From contig NZ_JABJXS010000005.1 of the NCBI RefSeq assembly GCF_013155275.1, forward strand, positions 186,001-250,000: 64,000 nucleotides of DNA, written 5' to 3'. This document shows positions 30,352 to 39,781 of this stretch, in pieces (positions within the stretch are counted from its first letter, which is position 1; each line of letters opens with the position of its first letter). The notes under the pieces were generated by a model. It saw nothing but the letters and a program-made list of their open reading frames with translations. It was not told the origin of the DNA and ran no database searches. The stretch comes from Brenneria sp. hezel4-2-4. Lineage in GTDB: Bacteria > Pseudomonadota > Gammaproteobacteria > Enterobacterales > Enterobacteriaceae. The position numbers and the translations under genes were made by a program.

Positions 30352-32669
30352 TTTCGTTTTCCTTTCGAATCGGGCAACGCCAGCGGCGCCAGCAGGAAGG
30401 CGGTAAAAATACCGCTGCACAGTACAATACCAAAGCTGCTGATCGCCTGAGTGCCGCTGAACACCAGCATCCCCAGCGTCAACAGCGCGGTGCACATCGC
30501 CAGCGTGACCGCCAGCAGCGAGGTCATCGGCGTGCCGCGCGGATTACTGAAAAACAACGTGTAGTTAATGCCGATGCCTAATACCAGAACCAGGGCCAGC
30601 AATGAGAACAGATTCAGCGAATGACCGCTCAGCGCCAGCGCCGCCAGACCGCCGCCCAGCGACAGCGCCGAAGGCACCACGCTCAGCAGTCCGCGATGCA
30701 GCCCCATGCGAACCACGTAGCTCAGGGCAATCACCGCCAGCGCGGCGACCAACAGCCAGCTCAGCATCACGCGATAGAAACCGAACAGATCGTCAAAAGT
30801 GCTTTTCCGGTCGATCCACTCAACGCCGGGCAGTTGAGTGGCCAGTTGCGCCAATTCCGCGCTGTGCGTAACGCCGCTTACCGGCACCAGCGCCCCGCTT
30901 TCCCCTGCGGGCAGGGTCAGCCACAGCAGCCGCCAACCCTCGCTTATCGGGCTGTTCAGCCAGGTTTCCGGCGTCACCGGCATGGGCTGCGCGTTCGGAC
31001 CGGCGACGTCCACCCCCGCCTCGCTAAGCCGCCCGACGACGGTTGGCGCCGCCGACGCGATAAGTTGCAGATCGCGTCGCTGCTGCGCCAAAGAAGAGAG
31101 CGGCAACAAACGGTAGGTTGTCAGCCATTTCCGTTGCTGCGCATCGCGCAGTTTCGGCGCCAGGTGTTCCAGCCGTTGCAACACCTGCTCGGCGCTGTCG
31201 CCGTGAACCACAAACCAGGTTTGATCGGCGCTCTGTCCGGTCAGCGCCGTTATCTGACGCTCCTGCCGCATTAACGTTTCCGGCAACGCCTGAAGCTGCG
31301 AAATGTCATCATTCACCTCCAACCGCAGCAGCCCAACCACCGAGACAACCAGCAGCGCCAGCGGCAATCCCCAGCGCACGGCGCGATTACGCCGCCAGGC
31401 GGCCAGCCAGCGCCCCATCAGCACCATGGCGGGAACAGGCCGCACCGGCAGGCCATTAACCAGAAAAGGATACCAGCACACCACCGTCAGACAGGATGCC
31501 GTCAGCCCGGTCGCCGCAAATACCGCCAGCTGTTGTAAGCCGGGGAACGGCGCCAGCACCATCATCAGATAGGCGATCGCCGCGGTTCCCAGCGCCAGCA
31601 GCAGCGCGGGAAGCACTTTTCTCAGGCTCTCAAGCGCGGAGACATTGCCGCCGTGCACCATACGCTCGGTCAGATAGTAGAGCGTATAGTCCGCCGAAAT
31701 CCCGACAATGCTGATGCTCATCACCAGCGTCATCAGATGCAGCTCGCCAAACAGCAACAGCGTAAACACCGTACCAGCCAGCGCACCAATACCGACCGAC
31801 AGCGCGCACAGCAACAATGGCCGGGGGGAGCGAAAGACGGAAAAGATCAGCAGCAATACGCCCGCCACCGTCGCCACCCCCAGGGTCGACACATCCTGCT
31901 TCGCCTGCTGGCTGGCGTAGTTGCTGAACAGCACCGTACCGCGCGTTAACACCTGCGCCTCAGGGAACGAGGCTTTCAGCGTGGCCTCCAGCGCATTAAG
32001 TTTTTCGACCAGTTGCCGATTATGCGTCATATCAAACGACGCGCCGCTCAACTCGCCGTGCAGGAAATACCAGCTTCGGCCCTGCGCATCTTTGGTCGTC
32101 AACCAGCCCTGAGACAATCCCAACTGACTGGCGTTTTGTTGCAGCGCCAGCTGCGAACCGCGCACCAGCATCAGCGGATCGTGATTCAATTCCTGGCCGC
32201 TGACCCCGGCAAAGGCGGAATAAAGCTGCGCCAATACCCACTCCGCCTGTACATTTCCGCCGTTTTCCAGCCGTGCGCGCGTCGCGGAATCGACCAGCCC
32301 GTTGCGATGTTCAAACACAAACTTTCCCCACCGCTGTTGCTGTTCGGCGTCAATCGGGCCTTTCACATTTTGCAGATCGGGAAGCGATTGCAACTGTTTC
32401 AGCCACGCGTCGGCAACGGCGGGATCCGCCCGCTCGCCGGACGTTACCAGCCACACCATCTGCCGATCGAGGCGTTGCATAAAACCTTGCTGCAACGCCG
32501 GCGGGATCGCCCCCATCGATTGTTTCGGCAGCAGCGCCAGCACGCTGCTGTTGATCTGCGCCTTCGGCAGCAGCAACGCCAGCCCCGCAATCAGCATCAC
32601 ACAGCAGACTACCCACAACCGGGCCGCGCGGCGCACCCGCTTAGAAAACGAAACGCTGCTGCTCGTCAT
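30348..32669 (-). CDS. apeM: MMPL/RND-family exporter ApeM
   Basis: The roughly 773-residue inner-membrane protein has a first helix at about 13-35, a large periplasmic loop, a helix cluster around 250-420, a second loop and a final helix cluster from about 630. That duplicated layout is typical of MMPL transporters. Segments like SISIVGISADYTLYYLTERM and LVLGIGINYTLFFSN carry the membrane-embedded Asp or its replacement. It probably moves the aryl polyene lipid out of the inner membrane. It overlaps apeL by about 30 bp and apeN by 4 bp. Confidence 0.88.
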   Translation of the reverse strand: MTSSSVSFSKRVRRAARLWVVCCVMLIAGLALLLPKAQINSSVLALLPKQSMGAIPPALQQGFMQRLDRQMVWLVTSGERADPAVADAWLKQLQSLPDLQNVKGPIDAEQQQRWGKFVFEHRNGLVDSATRARLENGGNVQAEWVLAQLYSAFAGVSGQELNHDPLMLVRGSQLALQQNASQLGLSQGWLTTKDAQGRSWYFLHGELSGASFDMTHNRQLVEKLNALEATLKASFPEAQVLTRGTVLFSNYASQQAKQDVSTLGVATVAGVLLLIFSVFRSPRPLLLCALSVGIGALAGTVFTLLLFGELHLMTLVMSISIVGISADYTLYYLTERMVHGGNVSALESLRKVLPALLLALGTAAIAYLMMVLAPFPGLQQLAVFAATGLTASCLTVVCWYPFLVNGLPVRPVPAMVLMGRWLAAWRRNRAVRWGLPLALLVVSVVGLLRLEVNDDISQLQALPETLMRQERQITALTGQSADQTWFVVHGDSAEQVLQRLEHLAPKLRDAQQRKWLTTYRLLPLSSLAQQRRDLQLIASAAPTVVGRLSEAGVDVAGPNAQPMPVTPETWLNSPISEGWRLLWLTLPAGESGALVPVSGVTHSAELAQLATQLPGVEWIDRKSTFDDLFGFYRVMLSWLLVAALAVIALSYVVRMGLHRGLLSVVPSALSLGGGLAALALSGHSLNLFSLLALVLVLGIGINYTLFFSNPRGTPMTSLLAVTLAMCTALLTLGMLVFSGTQAISSFGIVLCSGIFTAFLLAPLALPDSKGKRK

Positions 32670-33246
32670 CACTTAACGTCCTGGGAGTGAGCCGCTGATT
32701 GCTCAGGGTAATTTGGGTCATATCGCCCTGTCGGTCATCCAGTTCAATACCCGCCAGAAATTCACCGCCGTTCAGCGTAATGGTGTTAAACAGCTTATCC
32801 AGCGGCGAGGTTTTCGGCGTCAACACCAGCCGCCATTGCCGTTCGCCAAGATCGGTAAAATCGATGGCGAAATTTTGCTCCAACACGCGGCGATCGGCCT
32901 GAAACAAGGCGCGCAGCAAATGATTGAACTGAAACATCTGCGGATTGTTTTCCGCGGTGACAATCTGCGGCGGCTGCCCGTTCATCACCTGAACCATGCG
33001 CTTATCGTCCAGCACCATCGTCAGCGGAAATGGCGCCGCCTGATGCCACCACAGCCCTTTGTCATGCGCGATTAACAGTTGCCCGCTGGATTTAAGCGGT
33101 TTCGCCATTCCCTTGATTTCCCGCAGTTGAGTAAAATCAGCCCGTACCACCGGCTGGCTGCTGAAACGCTGTTGTAAATCGTCCAGCGTCACCGCCTGCG
33201 CGATACCGCTAAATAGCATCAGTACGGCAAACCATATTTTCATCAT
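32641..33246 (-). CDS. apeL: LolA-like outer-membrane lipoprotein carrier ApeL
   Basis: This 201-residue protein has a signal peptide (MMKIWFAVLMLFSGIAQA) and a LolA-like fold signature (LDDLQQRFSSQPVVRADFTQ, GQLLIAHDKGLWWHQ). LolA carries lipoproteins across the periplasm. The cluster-specific copy is presumed to carry the lipidated pigment or to work with lipoproteins ApeA and ApeN. Its start overlaps the apeK stop; a second ATG one codon later is equally possible. Confidence 0.86.
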   Translation of the reverse strand: MMKIWFAVLMLFSGIAQAVTLDDLQQRFSSQPVVRADFTQLREIKGMAKPLKSSGQLLIAHDKGLWWHQAAPFPLTMVLDDKRMVQVMNGQPPQIVTAENNPQMFQFNHLLRALFQADRRVLEQNFAIDFTDLGERQWRLVLTPKTSPLDKLFNTITLNGGEFLAGIELDDRQGDMTQITLSNQRLTPRTLSDDEQQRFVF

Positions 33247-33665
33247 GGCGTCACTCCAAGGCGCTCAAACAAAATGGGGGGAGAAACAAAACTCAGCTCG
33301 CGGCTATTTTCCTGTACCGCCACCTGAATCGTATAACCGGTGGTCATACGCTGGCCGCTTTCCACATCGAAAATCTGGTAGGCGATGCGCAAACGGTTTT
33401 CGACTTCGTCGATGGTGGCGCGCACCCGGATACGCTGCTCATAGGTCAGTGCGGCGCGATACTTAACGCGCGTATCCACCACCGGCCACACATAGCCAGA
33501 CGCCTTCATCTCGCGGTAGCCATAGTTGAATTTACTGAGCAACGCCTCGCGGGCGACCTCGAAAAAGCGGAAATAGTTGCCATGCCAGACAACGCCCATG
33601 GGATCGCAGTCATGAAAGGAGACCGTCAGTTCCACCTCATGGCTTAAACGGGGATCGTTTAACAC
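33243..33665 (-). CDS. apeK: Acyl-CoA/ACP thioesterase ApeK (4HBT hotdog)
   Basis: The 140 residues form a single hotdog domain with the 4HBT signature FHDCDPMGVVWHGNYFRFFE, including the catalytic Asp in D-P-M-G. In the aryl polyene line it may release or edit acyl chains on the ACPs. It lies 2 bp behind apeJ and overlaps apeL. Confidence 0.88.
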   Translation of the reverse strand: MLNDPRLSHEVELTVSFHDCDPMGVVWHGNYFRFFEVAREALLSKFNYGYREMKASGYVWPVVDTRVKYRAALTYEQRIRVRATIDEVENRLRIAYQIFDVESGQRMTTGYTIQVAVQENSRELSFVSPPILFERLGVTP

Positions 33666-33667
33666 TG

Positions 33668-35392
33668 TTACTCCTTTTTCCCGGCGGCCTGATCCTCATG
33701 CGGCAGACGCCAGAAATCAAAAAAATTAAACCAGTCGAGGGGCGATTTCAGCGCATAGTGCGCCAGGCGTTCGGCATAGCGATCGACCACCTGCTGTAAT
33801 GCCTGCTGACGGGTAGCGCGCGGCAACACTATCGGGTCGGCGAACGACTCGCAATAGACGCGCAGCATCTTGCGTTCGCGGATCACAAACATCAACAGCA
33901 CCGGACAACGCAGCGCCGCCGCCAGAATGAATGGCCCCTGGGGAAAGGGGGCGTCACGCCCGAGAAACCGGCTCCAGACAACGCGACGAACGCCGCCGCG
34001 CTGGCGGTTTACCGCCGTGCGGTCGCCAACGATCGCCACCCACTCGCCGGCTTCCAGCTTTTGTTGCAGCATCATCGCCGTATCCGGGCCGATATCGCTG
34101 ACCGGGATGAGATTCACCCCGGCCTGCGGGGCGATCTCTTCCAGCACTTGCTTAAAACGCTGCGCGTTATCGGTAAAGACCAGCGCATTGATCACCAGTC
34201 CGCTCACCTGCTGCGCCAGCGCCCGGCAGACTTCAATATCACCAAGATGAGACGCCAGGATCAACTGCCCGCGCGGCCGCCCTTGTTCGATCACCTCCCG
34301 GGCGCCGGGAGCGAAATCAATATCGGTTCCCCAGTGTAATTCGCCCCGCCAGCTGGCGACTTTATCCAGCATCGACTGACCAAAACGCAGAAAATGACGA
34401 TAACTGTTCAGCGGCAGCGGCAGCGAAATCCGATGCCGCCGCGCGTAATCGATTATCTGGCGCAGCCACGCCTGAGAGGCTTTACGCTGCGAGCCGCCGG
34501 TAAGCCAGTAAAAGGCGATAACCGGCCACAGCAACAGCGTAAACACCCCGCGCCCCAGCCGTTGATAAACCGCCAGCATAAAGCGCATGCCGAGCAAGCC
34601 CTTGCGCTCTTCCACGCCTGACCAGTGCGCCTCACGGCGCTGCTTCAGCAACCAGGGAATGCGCGGCAACATGCCGAAAAACAGCCGGGTATGCATCCAG
34701 GAAATACGCAGGTTATCGCGCAGGGCATCGAAATGAGAAAGCCCGTTGTGCGGATAGACCACCTCGGTATCGATAAAACGGCTGGGCGTGCCGGCCCAGT
34801 AAAGCCGCACCATGATTTCCGTATCGAAATCCATGCGGCGGCCAACCGTATGCTGTGCGGTCAACGCCAGGGTGGCTTCAAGGGGATAAACCCGAAAGCC
34901 GCACATGCTGTCCTTCAGGGAAAACGACAGCGTTTCAATCCAGACCCAGACATGGGTGACATAGCGCCCATACAGGCGCGATTTCGGCACCGAGGCATCG
35001 TAAACCGGCCGGCCGGAAATCAGGCAATCAGGAAAGCGTTTGGCCTCCGCCAACAGGCGAGGCGCATCCTCAATCCGGTGCTGGCCGTCGGCATCCACCT
35101 GCAACCCATGGCTATACCCGGCTTGCGCCGCGGCCTCAAGGCCACAAATCACCGACGCGCCTTTGCCGCTGTTTTGCGCCAGACGCACCAGCGTGACGCG
35201 TTGGTTTTCCCGCGCCAATTGCGCCAGTACCGTTTGCGTCGGCGCATCGCTTCCGTCATCGACAATAAAAATCGGCAGGCAAAGCGCAGCCAGACGCGCC
35301 ATGACATCGCGCATCATGGCGCCGTGGTTATAGCAGGGGATCACCACACAGGGTGAAAACTCACCCTTTATCGACGCGTGTTTTATCGACAT
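33668..35392 (-). CDS. apeJ: Glycosyltransferase–acyltransferase fusion ApeJ
   Basis: This 574-residue protein has an N-terminal GT2 glycosyltransferase domain (about 1-240: VVIPCYNHGAMM, FIVDDGSD, metal-binding LQVDADGQH). A C-terminal LpxL/HtrB-like acyltransferase domain follows (about 290-560: LASHLGDIEVCRAL with His-x4-Glu/Asp, VGDRTAVNR, FPQGPFILA). Such fusions are a hallmark of aryl polyene clusters and are thought to build the lipid anchor. It overlaps apeI by 10 bp. Confidence 0.88.
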   Translation of the reverse strand: MSIKHASIKGEFSPCVVIPCYNHGAMMRDVMARLAALCLPIFIVDDGSDAPTQTVLAQLARENQRVTLVRLAQNSGKGASVICGLEAAAQAGYSHGLQVDADGQHRIEDAPRLLAEAKRFPDCLISGRPVYDASVPKSRLYGRYVTHVWVWIETLSFSLKDSMCGFRVYPLEATLALTAQHTVGRRMDFDTEIMVRLYWAGTPSRFIDTEVVYPHNGLSHFDALRDNLRISWMHTRLFFGMLPRIPWLLKQRREAHWSGVEERKGLLGMRFMLAVYQRLGRGVFTLLLWPVIAFYWLTGGSQRKASQAWLRQIIDYARRHRISLPLPLNSYRHFLRFGQSMLDKVASWRGELHWGTDIDFAPGAREVIEQGRPRGQLILASHLGDIEVCRALAQQVSGLVINALVFTDNAQRFKQVLEEIAPQAGVNLIPVSDIGPDTAMMLQQKLEAGEWVAIVGDRTAVNRQRGGVRRVVWSRFLGRDAPFPQGPFILAAALRCPVLLMFVIRERKMLRVYCESFADPIVLPRATRQQALQQVVDRYAERLAHYALKSPLDWFNFFDFWRLPHEDQAAGKKE

Positions 35393-35733
35393 AGCTTAAT
35401 TTTCCCGCTGCTGGCGATTCGCTCCGCCTCATCGTCCAGAATATGGTAGCTAAAGGTCAGCCATTGCTTGTCGGCATGCCAAACCAACACCAGACGCAGG
35501 ATTTTACCGGGCAGAATCGGCTGCTGGAATTTAATGTTTTCGACCGACGAAAACCGCCAGCCCGGCGCCAACAGTTCCGCCGCGTAGCGCAGCGCCCAGT
35601 CCAACTGCGCCACCCCGGGCAACAGCGGCTGTCCGGGAAAGTGGCCTTTGAACCAGAACAGATCCTCCGTCGCCCGCAGGGTAAGCTCGGCCCGCTGTTC
35701 CGCGCACTGACGTGAAAGCTCAACGGGTAGCAT
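35383..35733 (-). CDS. apeI: Aryl polyene 3-hydroxyacyl-ACP dehydratase ApeI
   Basis: Started at MLPVELSRQC (ATG 35731-35733) the protein has 116 residues and is a single FabZ-like hotdog domain. The active-site motif FWFKGHFPGQPLLPGV contains the catalytic His. It removes water to create the double bonds of the polyene and in described systems pairs with ApeP. That partnership may compensate for, or be disturbed by, the insertion in ApeP. It overlaps apeH by 14 bp. Confidence 0.88.
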   Translation of the reverse strand: MLPVELSRQCAEQRAELTLRATEDLFWFKGHFPGQPLLPGVAQLDWALRYAAELLAPGWRFSSVENIKFQQPILPGKILRLVLVWHADKQWLTFSYHILDDEAERIASSGKIKLCR

Positions 35734-37072
35734 GAAACAACGCCTGTATTTGCGGCCAGGCGCGCTTGCTCTGGCTATTGTGGGGAATAACATCGACGAC
35801 GCGCCAGAAACGCGGCATCGCCAGCGGCTCCAGCCAGTTGTGCAGTTCATGCCGCCACTGACGCTTTAAACGCGGCAGATCGGCGGCCAAATCCGCTGAC
35901 GTCAGTACCAGCACCACGCCGATACCGCTGCGCTCGGTACGCGTAATTTGTAAAGCAACCGCATCGGCAATTTCCGGCAGTTCAAGTAAACGCCGTTCGA
36001 TCTCGCTGAGGGAAATACGTTTATCCTCTATTTTAACCACCCGATCGTGCCGGCCGCACAGTTGGAAGTTTCCCGCGTCGTCAAACGCCAGCTTGTCATC
36101 CAGCTTCTGCCCGGCCGGATGCGGGATCAGCGCCGAACGCGCCCACCAGTTATCCTGCTCGTCGGGCAACAACGATACGCCGGCGAAAAGCCGCCACGGC
36201 GTGTTTTCAGCCTTACGGGTTCGCCAGGCAAGCACGCCGGTTTCGGTGCTACCGTAAATTTCATCAACCGGCGTGGAAAACCAACTGATTGCCGCCTCGG
36301 CGTTTACCCAGGGCAAGGCGCCGCCGGCGGAAACAATCAACCGGCAGGTCGGCGCCTTAAGCGAACGGTCGATACGACGTAAAAAAGCCGGGCTGCTGAT
36401 AAAAACATAACGCCGCTGCGGATCCCGAGCGGCGAGCTGTTCGGTATAAAGCACCGCCCGGCTGTCAAAACACAAACCCAGCGCCATCGGCAACCAGATA
36501 CGAAACGTCAGGCCATACAAATGCTGATGGGTAACGGACGCGATAACGCAGCATTCTTGCAGCCGATCTCCCCAGCGTTGAGCCAGCCAGCGCGATTCTT
36601 CGTCCAGACAGCGCACCGGTTTCACCACTTGTCGCGGCTTGCCGGTAGAGCCGGAGGTAAACAGCACGATACAGGCATCGTCCGCTATTTCAGGCAGCGC
36701 GGCACCTCCACATTGTTCGCTTGCGGTTACCGTAAGCACCGGACAGTTCAGATTGAGCGCCGCATCGGTCAGCAAGCCGTCAAACTCATCGGCCTGCTCT
36801 TGCAGAACAGACTGTCGGCAATGCCCGGGAACCACCGGAACTTTTCCCGCATGCAGCGCCGCCAATAGCCCGACGGTAAAAAAGTAACTGTCCTCAAAGC
36901 ACAGCGCCCAGCGCAACTCGTTACGGCCAAGCAACTGCTGGCAAAGCGCGGCGACCTGCCGTTTTAACCTACCCAACGTGAACGCCTGCACGCCATTGTC
37001 GGCGACAATTCGCTGCGGGTCATCATCGTCGTTCAGCCAGTTGCCGATAGCCCGGGGGGTCATGCAACTCAT
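35720..37072 (-). CDS. apeH: AMP-dependent acyl ligase ApeH (starter-unit activation)
   Basis: Started at MSCMTPRAIGNWL (ATG 37070-37072, overlapping the apeG stop) the protein has 450 residues. It shows the adenylation motifs IVLFTSGSTGKPRQVVK, DEIYGSTETG and LCGRHDRVVKIEDKRISLSE. The C-terminal catalytic Lys is probably in NSQSKRAW. In aryl polyene synthesis this enzyme activates the aromatic starter (a 4-hydroxybenzoate type acid) and loads it on an ACP. It is shorter than standard acyl-CoA ligases, as usual in this cluster. Confidence 0.88.
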   Translation of the reverse strand: MSCMTPRAIGNWLNDDDDPQRIVADNGVQAFTLGRLKRQVAALCQQLLGRNELRWALCFEDSYFFTVGLLAALHAGKVPVVPGHCRQSVLQEQADEFDGLLTDAALNLNCPVLTVTASEQCGGAALPEIADDACIVLFTSGSTGKPRQVVKPVRCLDEESRWLAQRWGDRLQECCVIASVTHQHLYGLTFRIWLPMALGLCFDSRAVLYTEQLAARDPQRRYVFISSPAFLRRIDRSLKAPTCRLIVSAGGALPWVNAEAAISWFSTPVDEIYGSTETGVLAWRTRKAENTPWRLFAGVSLLPDEQDNWWARSALIPHPAGQKLDDKLAFDDAGNFQLCGRHDRVVKIEDKRISLSEIERRLLELPEIADAVALQITRTERSGIGVVLVLTSADLAADLPRLKRQWRHELHNWLEPLAMPRFWRVVDVIPHNSQSKRAWPQIQALFHATR

Positions 37073-37629
37073 GCCAGTCTTCTCAGACGCTGGCGTACTA
37101 TCCATTCGCCCCCCATCAACAGCCCCATCAGCAGATAACCGATCATGCCATTCCATAACGTCCACCAATGAACATTGCCTGCCAGGCAGGTCAGTACGGC
37201 AACACCGCCGTTAAAAACGAAAAACAGACACCAGATTTGCGTGACGCGGCGCGTATAGGCGACCGCCCGCGGCGGGAGTTCCGGCTCCCGCAAACGAGCA
37301 AGGCGTTCCACCAGCGGCATTCCGCGATAAAGGGAACTGCCGAACAGCAGCAACATCACGGCATTTACCGCAACGGGATACCACAATAACCATTGCCCGT
37401 CGCTCAGCGACAAACTGGCGAGGCACAGCGCCGCACCCGCTGTCGCCAGCAGCAACCCGGTTCCCTTAAAAAGATTTTTATCGCCTCGCACGGTGGCGAA
37501 GCGCAAAAAAAACATCAGCGCCAGCGCTGCCGGCAGCCAGCGATGCTCCGGGTGAACAACGCTGAACCAGACCAGAAAAGGCCACGCCAGCGTCATCAGC
37601 CAGTTCAGGCTGTTTATCAGCGCGCGCAT
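37069..37629 (-). CDS. apeG: Aryl polyene cluster membrane protein ApeG (COG4648)
   Basis: This 186-residue protein has about five hydrophobic helices and belongs to the COG4648-type membrane proteins found in aryl polyene clusters (start MRALINSLNWLMTLAWPFLVW). No enzymatic motif is visible; a role in pigment transfer or complex assembly at the inner membrane is inferred from context. It lies 15 bp behind apeF and overlaps apeH by 4 bp. Confidence 0.82.
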   Translation of the reverse strand: MRALINSLNWLMTLAWPFLVWFSVVHPEHRWLPAALALMFFLRFATVRGDKNLFKGTGLLLATAGAALCLASLSLSDGQWLLWYPVAVNAVMLLLFGSSLYRGMPLVERLARLREPELPPRAVAYTRRVTQIWCLFFVFNGGVAVLTCLAGNVHWWTLWNGMIGYLLMGLLMGGEWIVRQRLRRLA

Positions 37630-37644
37630 CCGTTGGTTCGCTCG

Positions 37645-37893
37645 TCAGCCTTCATTGATCAGGCTTTCCACCGCATCGGCAACGTCCTGCACAGTACGCA
37701 CCGATTTAAAGGTTTCCGGCGAAATTTTGCGGCCAATGCGCTTTTGCAGATGAACAACCATATCCACCGCGTCAATACTGTCCAACTCAAGATCTTCATA
37801 AAGTCGGGACTCAGGCTTGATATCCTCCGCATCCAGCTCGAACAGCTTGACCAACAGATCGGTAATTTCCTGATAAATTTCGTTTTTATCCAT
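37645..37893 (-). CDS. apeF: Acyl carrier protein ApeF
   Basis: This acidic protein of 82 residues has the phosphopantetheine attachment motif DLELDSIDAVDMVVHLQKRIG, with Ser at about residue 40. It carries polyene intermediates. It is the second of two tandem ACP genes, 21 bp behind apeE. GGATAAAAACG at its start is a modest ribosome site. Confidence 0.92.
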   Translation of the reverse strand: MDKNEIYQEITDLLVKLFELDAEDIKPESRLYEDLELDSIDAVDMVVHLQKRIGRKISPETFKSVRTVQDVADAVESLINEG

Positions 37894-37914
37894 TATTGAC
37901 TCGTTATTTTATTA

Positions 37915-38181
37915 TCAGGCACTCACTGCGCGCTGAGTGTTAATGAAAGCGGCCAGGGTGGCCACGGAAAAAAAGTGCTGACGCATCTCTTCGCTTTCAG
38001 AGGAAAGCACTACGCCATAGCGATTTTTTATCGCCAACCCCAGTTCAAGGGCGTCGATGGAATCCAGGCCGAGACCATCGCCAAACAGCGGCGCATCGGT
38101 CTCGATCTCATCGACGCTAACGTCTTCAAGATTCAGAGATTCAATAATCATCTCTTTAATTTCAATGAATGTATTTTCCAT
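37915..38181 (-). CDS. apeE: Acyl carrier protein ApeE
   Basis: This 88-residue acidic carrier protein has the attachment motif GDGLGLDSIDALELGLAIKN, with Ser at about residue 41. Its sequence differs clearly from ApeF, so the two ACPs probably serve different steps. Both need a phosphopantetheinyl transferase, which is not part of this cluster. Confidence 0.92.
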   Translation of the reverse strand: MENTFIEIKEMIIESLNLEDVSVDEIETDAPLFGDGLGLDSIDALELGLAIKNRYGVVLSSESEEMRQHFFSVATLAAFINTQRAVSA

Positions 38182-38197
38182 GCCTTTTCCCGAATAA

Positions 38198-38995
38198 TTA
38201 TAAATTTTCTGGTGTTAAAGATTGGTGTAAAAGGCGATTCAGACGGCGCGCGGCCAAAGGCAGCGCGTCTTTTTCTTCTGTCGCCATAAAAGTTTTATTA
38301 CCGATCCGTTCGCGAACGCTGACGGTGAAAAAAGGTTTCTCCGGCGGGATTTGATACCAACGACTTTGTTTATCCAACATCTTCTGATTACAGCGAATGT
38401 GCACAATCCGCAAATCACAGCCACAACGCACGGCGATATTGGCGGCGCCACGCTGCAACACCATCGGCTCGCCATAACGCGTACGCGTGCCTTCGGGGAA
38501 AATAATGATCACATCCCCGGCGTCCAGTCTCTGCTGACAATCGGGAAGCAGCGTCGCGGACTGACTGTTGAGCAGGTAATTTGCCGAGCGAATGACGCCC
38601 CGAATAAAGAAATTATGCTGCAACTCGGCCTTAACCAGACAATCCACATCCGGCATCACCGAGGCCAGCAACACGTAGTCGATTAACGATGGGTGGTTGG
38701 CGACCACCAGGCAGCCTCTATCGGCTTGCAAGCTTTCAACGCCTTCAATGCGATAATCCAAGACCCCCAGCGTCCGCAAAAGCCATAAAAAGAAACGGAA
38801 ACTGACCGATATGCTGCGACGAGCCAGTCGACGGCGGCGAGCGGCGTCGCGTTGAATCAGCAGCAGATTGAACCACACCAGCGACAGCAGTAAACCACCA
38901 AGCCCAAACAGCGCAAAACAGCAGCCGGTCATCGCCAGTCGCCATAAACGATTTAAACCTGATGATGCGCGTAATATTAATGAAGATTCAGACAT
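38198..38995 (-). CDS. apeD: PlsC-like acyltransferase ApeD
   Basis: Started at MSESSLILRASSGLN (ATG 38993-38995) the protein has 265 residues. It has an N-terminal membrane helix (about 20-48) and the lysophospholipid acyltransferase motifs NHPSLIDYV (His-x4-Asp) and FPEGTRTR. It likely attaches an acyl chain during assembly of the membrane anchor. It overlaps apeC by 8 bp and lies 16 bp before apeE. Confidence 0.9.
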   Translation of the reverse strand: MSESSLILRASSGLNRLWRLAMTGCCFALFGLGGLLLSLVWFNLLLIQRDAARRRRLARRSISVSFRFFLWLLRTLGVLDYRIEGVESLQADRGCLVVANHPSLIDYVLLASVMPDVDCLVKAELQHNFFIRGVIRSANYLLNSQSATLLPDCQQRLDAGDVIIIFPEGTRTRYGEPMVLQRGAANIAVRCGCDLRIVHIRCNQKMLDKQSRWYQIPPEKPFFTVSVRERIGNKTFMATEEKDALPLAARRLNRLLHQSLTPENL

Positions 38996-39716
38996 CGCAC
39001 CTATCCCATTGCCAGTTGAGCCGTTCGCCGCGAATATGAAACGCCGGTTGCCGGGCCAGAAACGCATGCAAAAAGCGCAGACTTTGCGGTAATTCCGGCT
39101 CTTCACGTTCCGCCACCGGCGTCGATCGACAGCTTATCTCTTCACCGCACCCCAACAGCACGGCAACGGCATAAGGATAACGAGGCATCCGGGCGGGAAT
39201 GTGGCGATGATAAAACTCAGGGATCGCGCCGTCGAAATCCACCAGCAGCACGTTTTTGTAGCCTGCGGCCTGCAATGCGCTTACCTCGACCAACCCCTGC
39301 TGGAAAGAATCGATGCCGGCCGCCAGCGATGTCGATACCAGCGGCGCCGCGGCGGCAATGGTCAGGCTTCCTACCGCCGCATTGTGAACCGACATGGCAA
39401 AATCGGTAGGGGAAATATTTTCATTGCGTGATAACGCCTGCAAAATGCGCAGGTTGCGCTCCAGCTCACCGTGACGAGAGGTAAAAACAATCGCATCGGC
39501 CGCCTGACGACGCAGCAGCGCCAATCCACAATCCACGGCCAAACGGCTGCCGCTGTTTAAACGACGGGCCATCATCATCGGCAGTTGGCGACACTTCTCC
39601 AGCGGCCGATCGGCGTGTATTGCCGCCGGCCGCGTCGCCCAACGCAACCAGTCATCAATATTGCCAAGCCCCGGTGCGCTGGCCTGCCAGTCAAGGATTG
39701 AAAAAGCGAGTTTCAT
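38988..39716 (-). CDS. apeC: Beta-ketoacyl synthase chain-length factor ApeC
   Basis: At 242 residues it is little more than half a ketosynthase. It retains a thiolase-like N-terminal half (SVHNAAVGSLTIAAAAPLVS in place of the nucleophile elbow) but lacks the catalytic Cys and the two His motifs. That is typical of the chain-length factor that pairs with ketosynthase ApeO. It is translated just before apeD, with an 8-bp overlap. Confidence 0.88.
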   Translation of the reverse strand: MKLAFSILDWQASAPGLGNIDDWLRWATRPAAIHADRPLEKCRQLPMMMARRLNSGSRLAVDCGLALLRRQAADAIVFTSRHGELERNLRILQALSRNENISPTDFAMSVHNAAVGSLTIAAAAPLVSTSLAAGIDSFQQGLVEVSALQAAGYKNVLLVDFDGAIPEFYHRHIPARMPRYPYAVAVLLGCGEEISCRSTPVAEREEPELPQSLRFLHAFLARQPAFHIRGERLNWQWDRCDV

Positions 39717-39781
39717 ACTATTGTTCTTCTTTCAATGTTCCATAAACCAACCGGAAGCACATATGCCATACCGCCGCGGCT

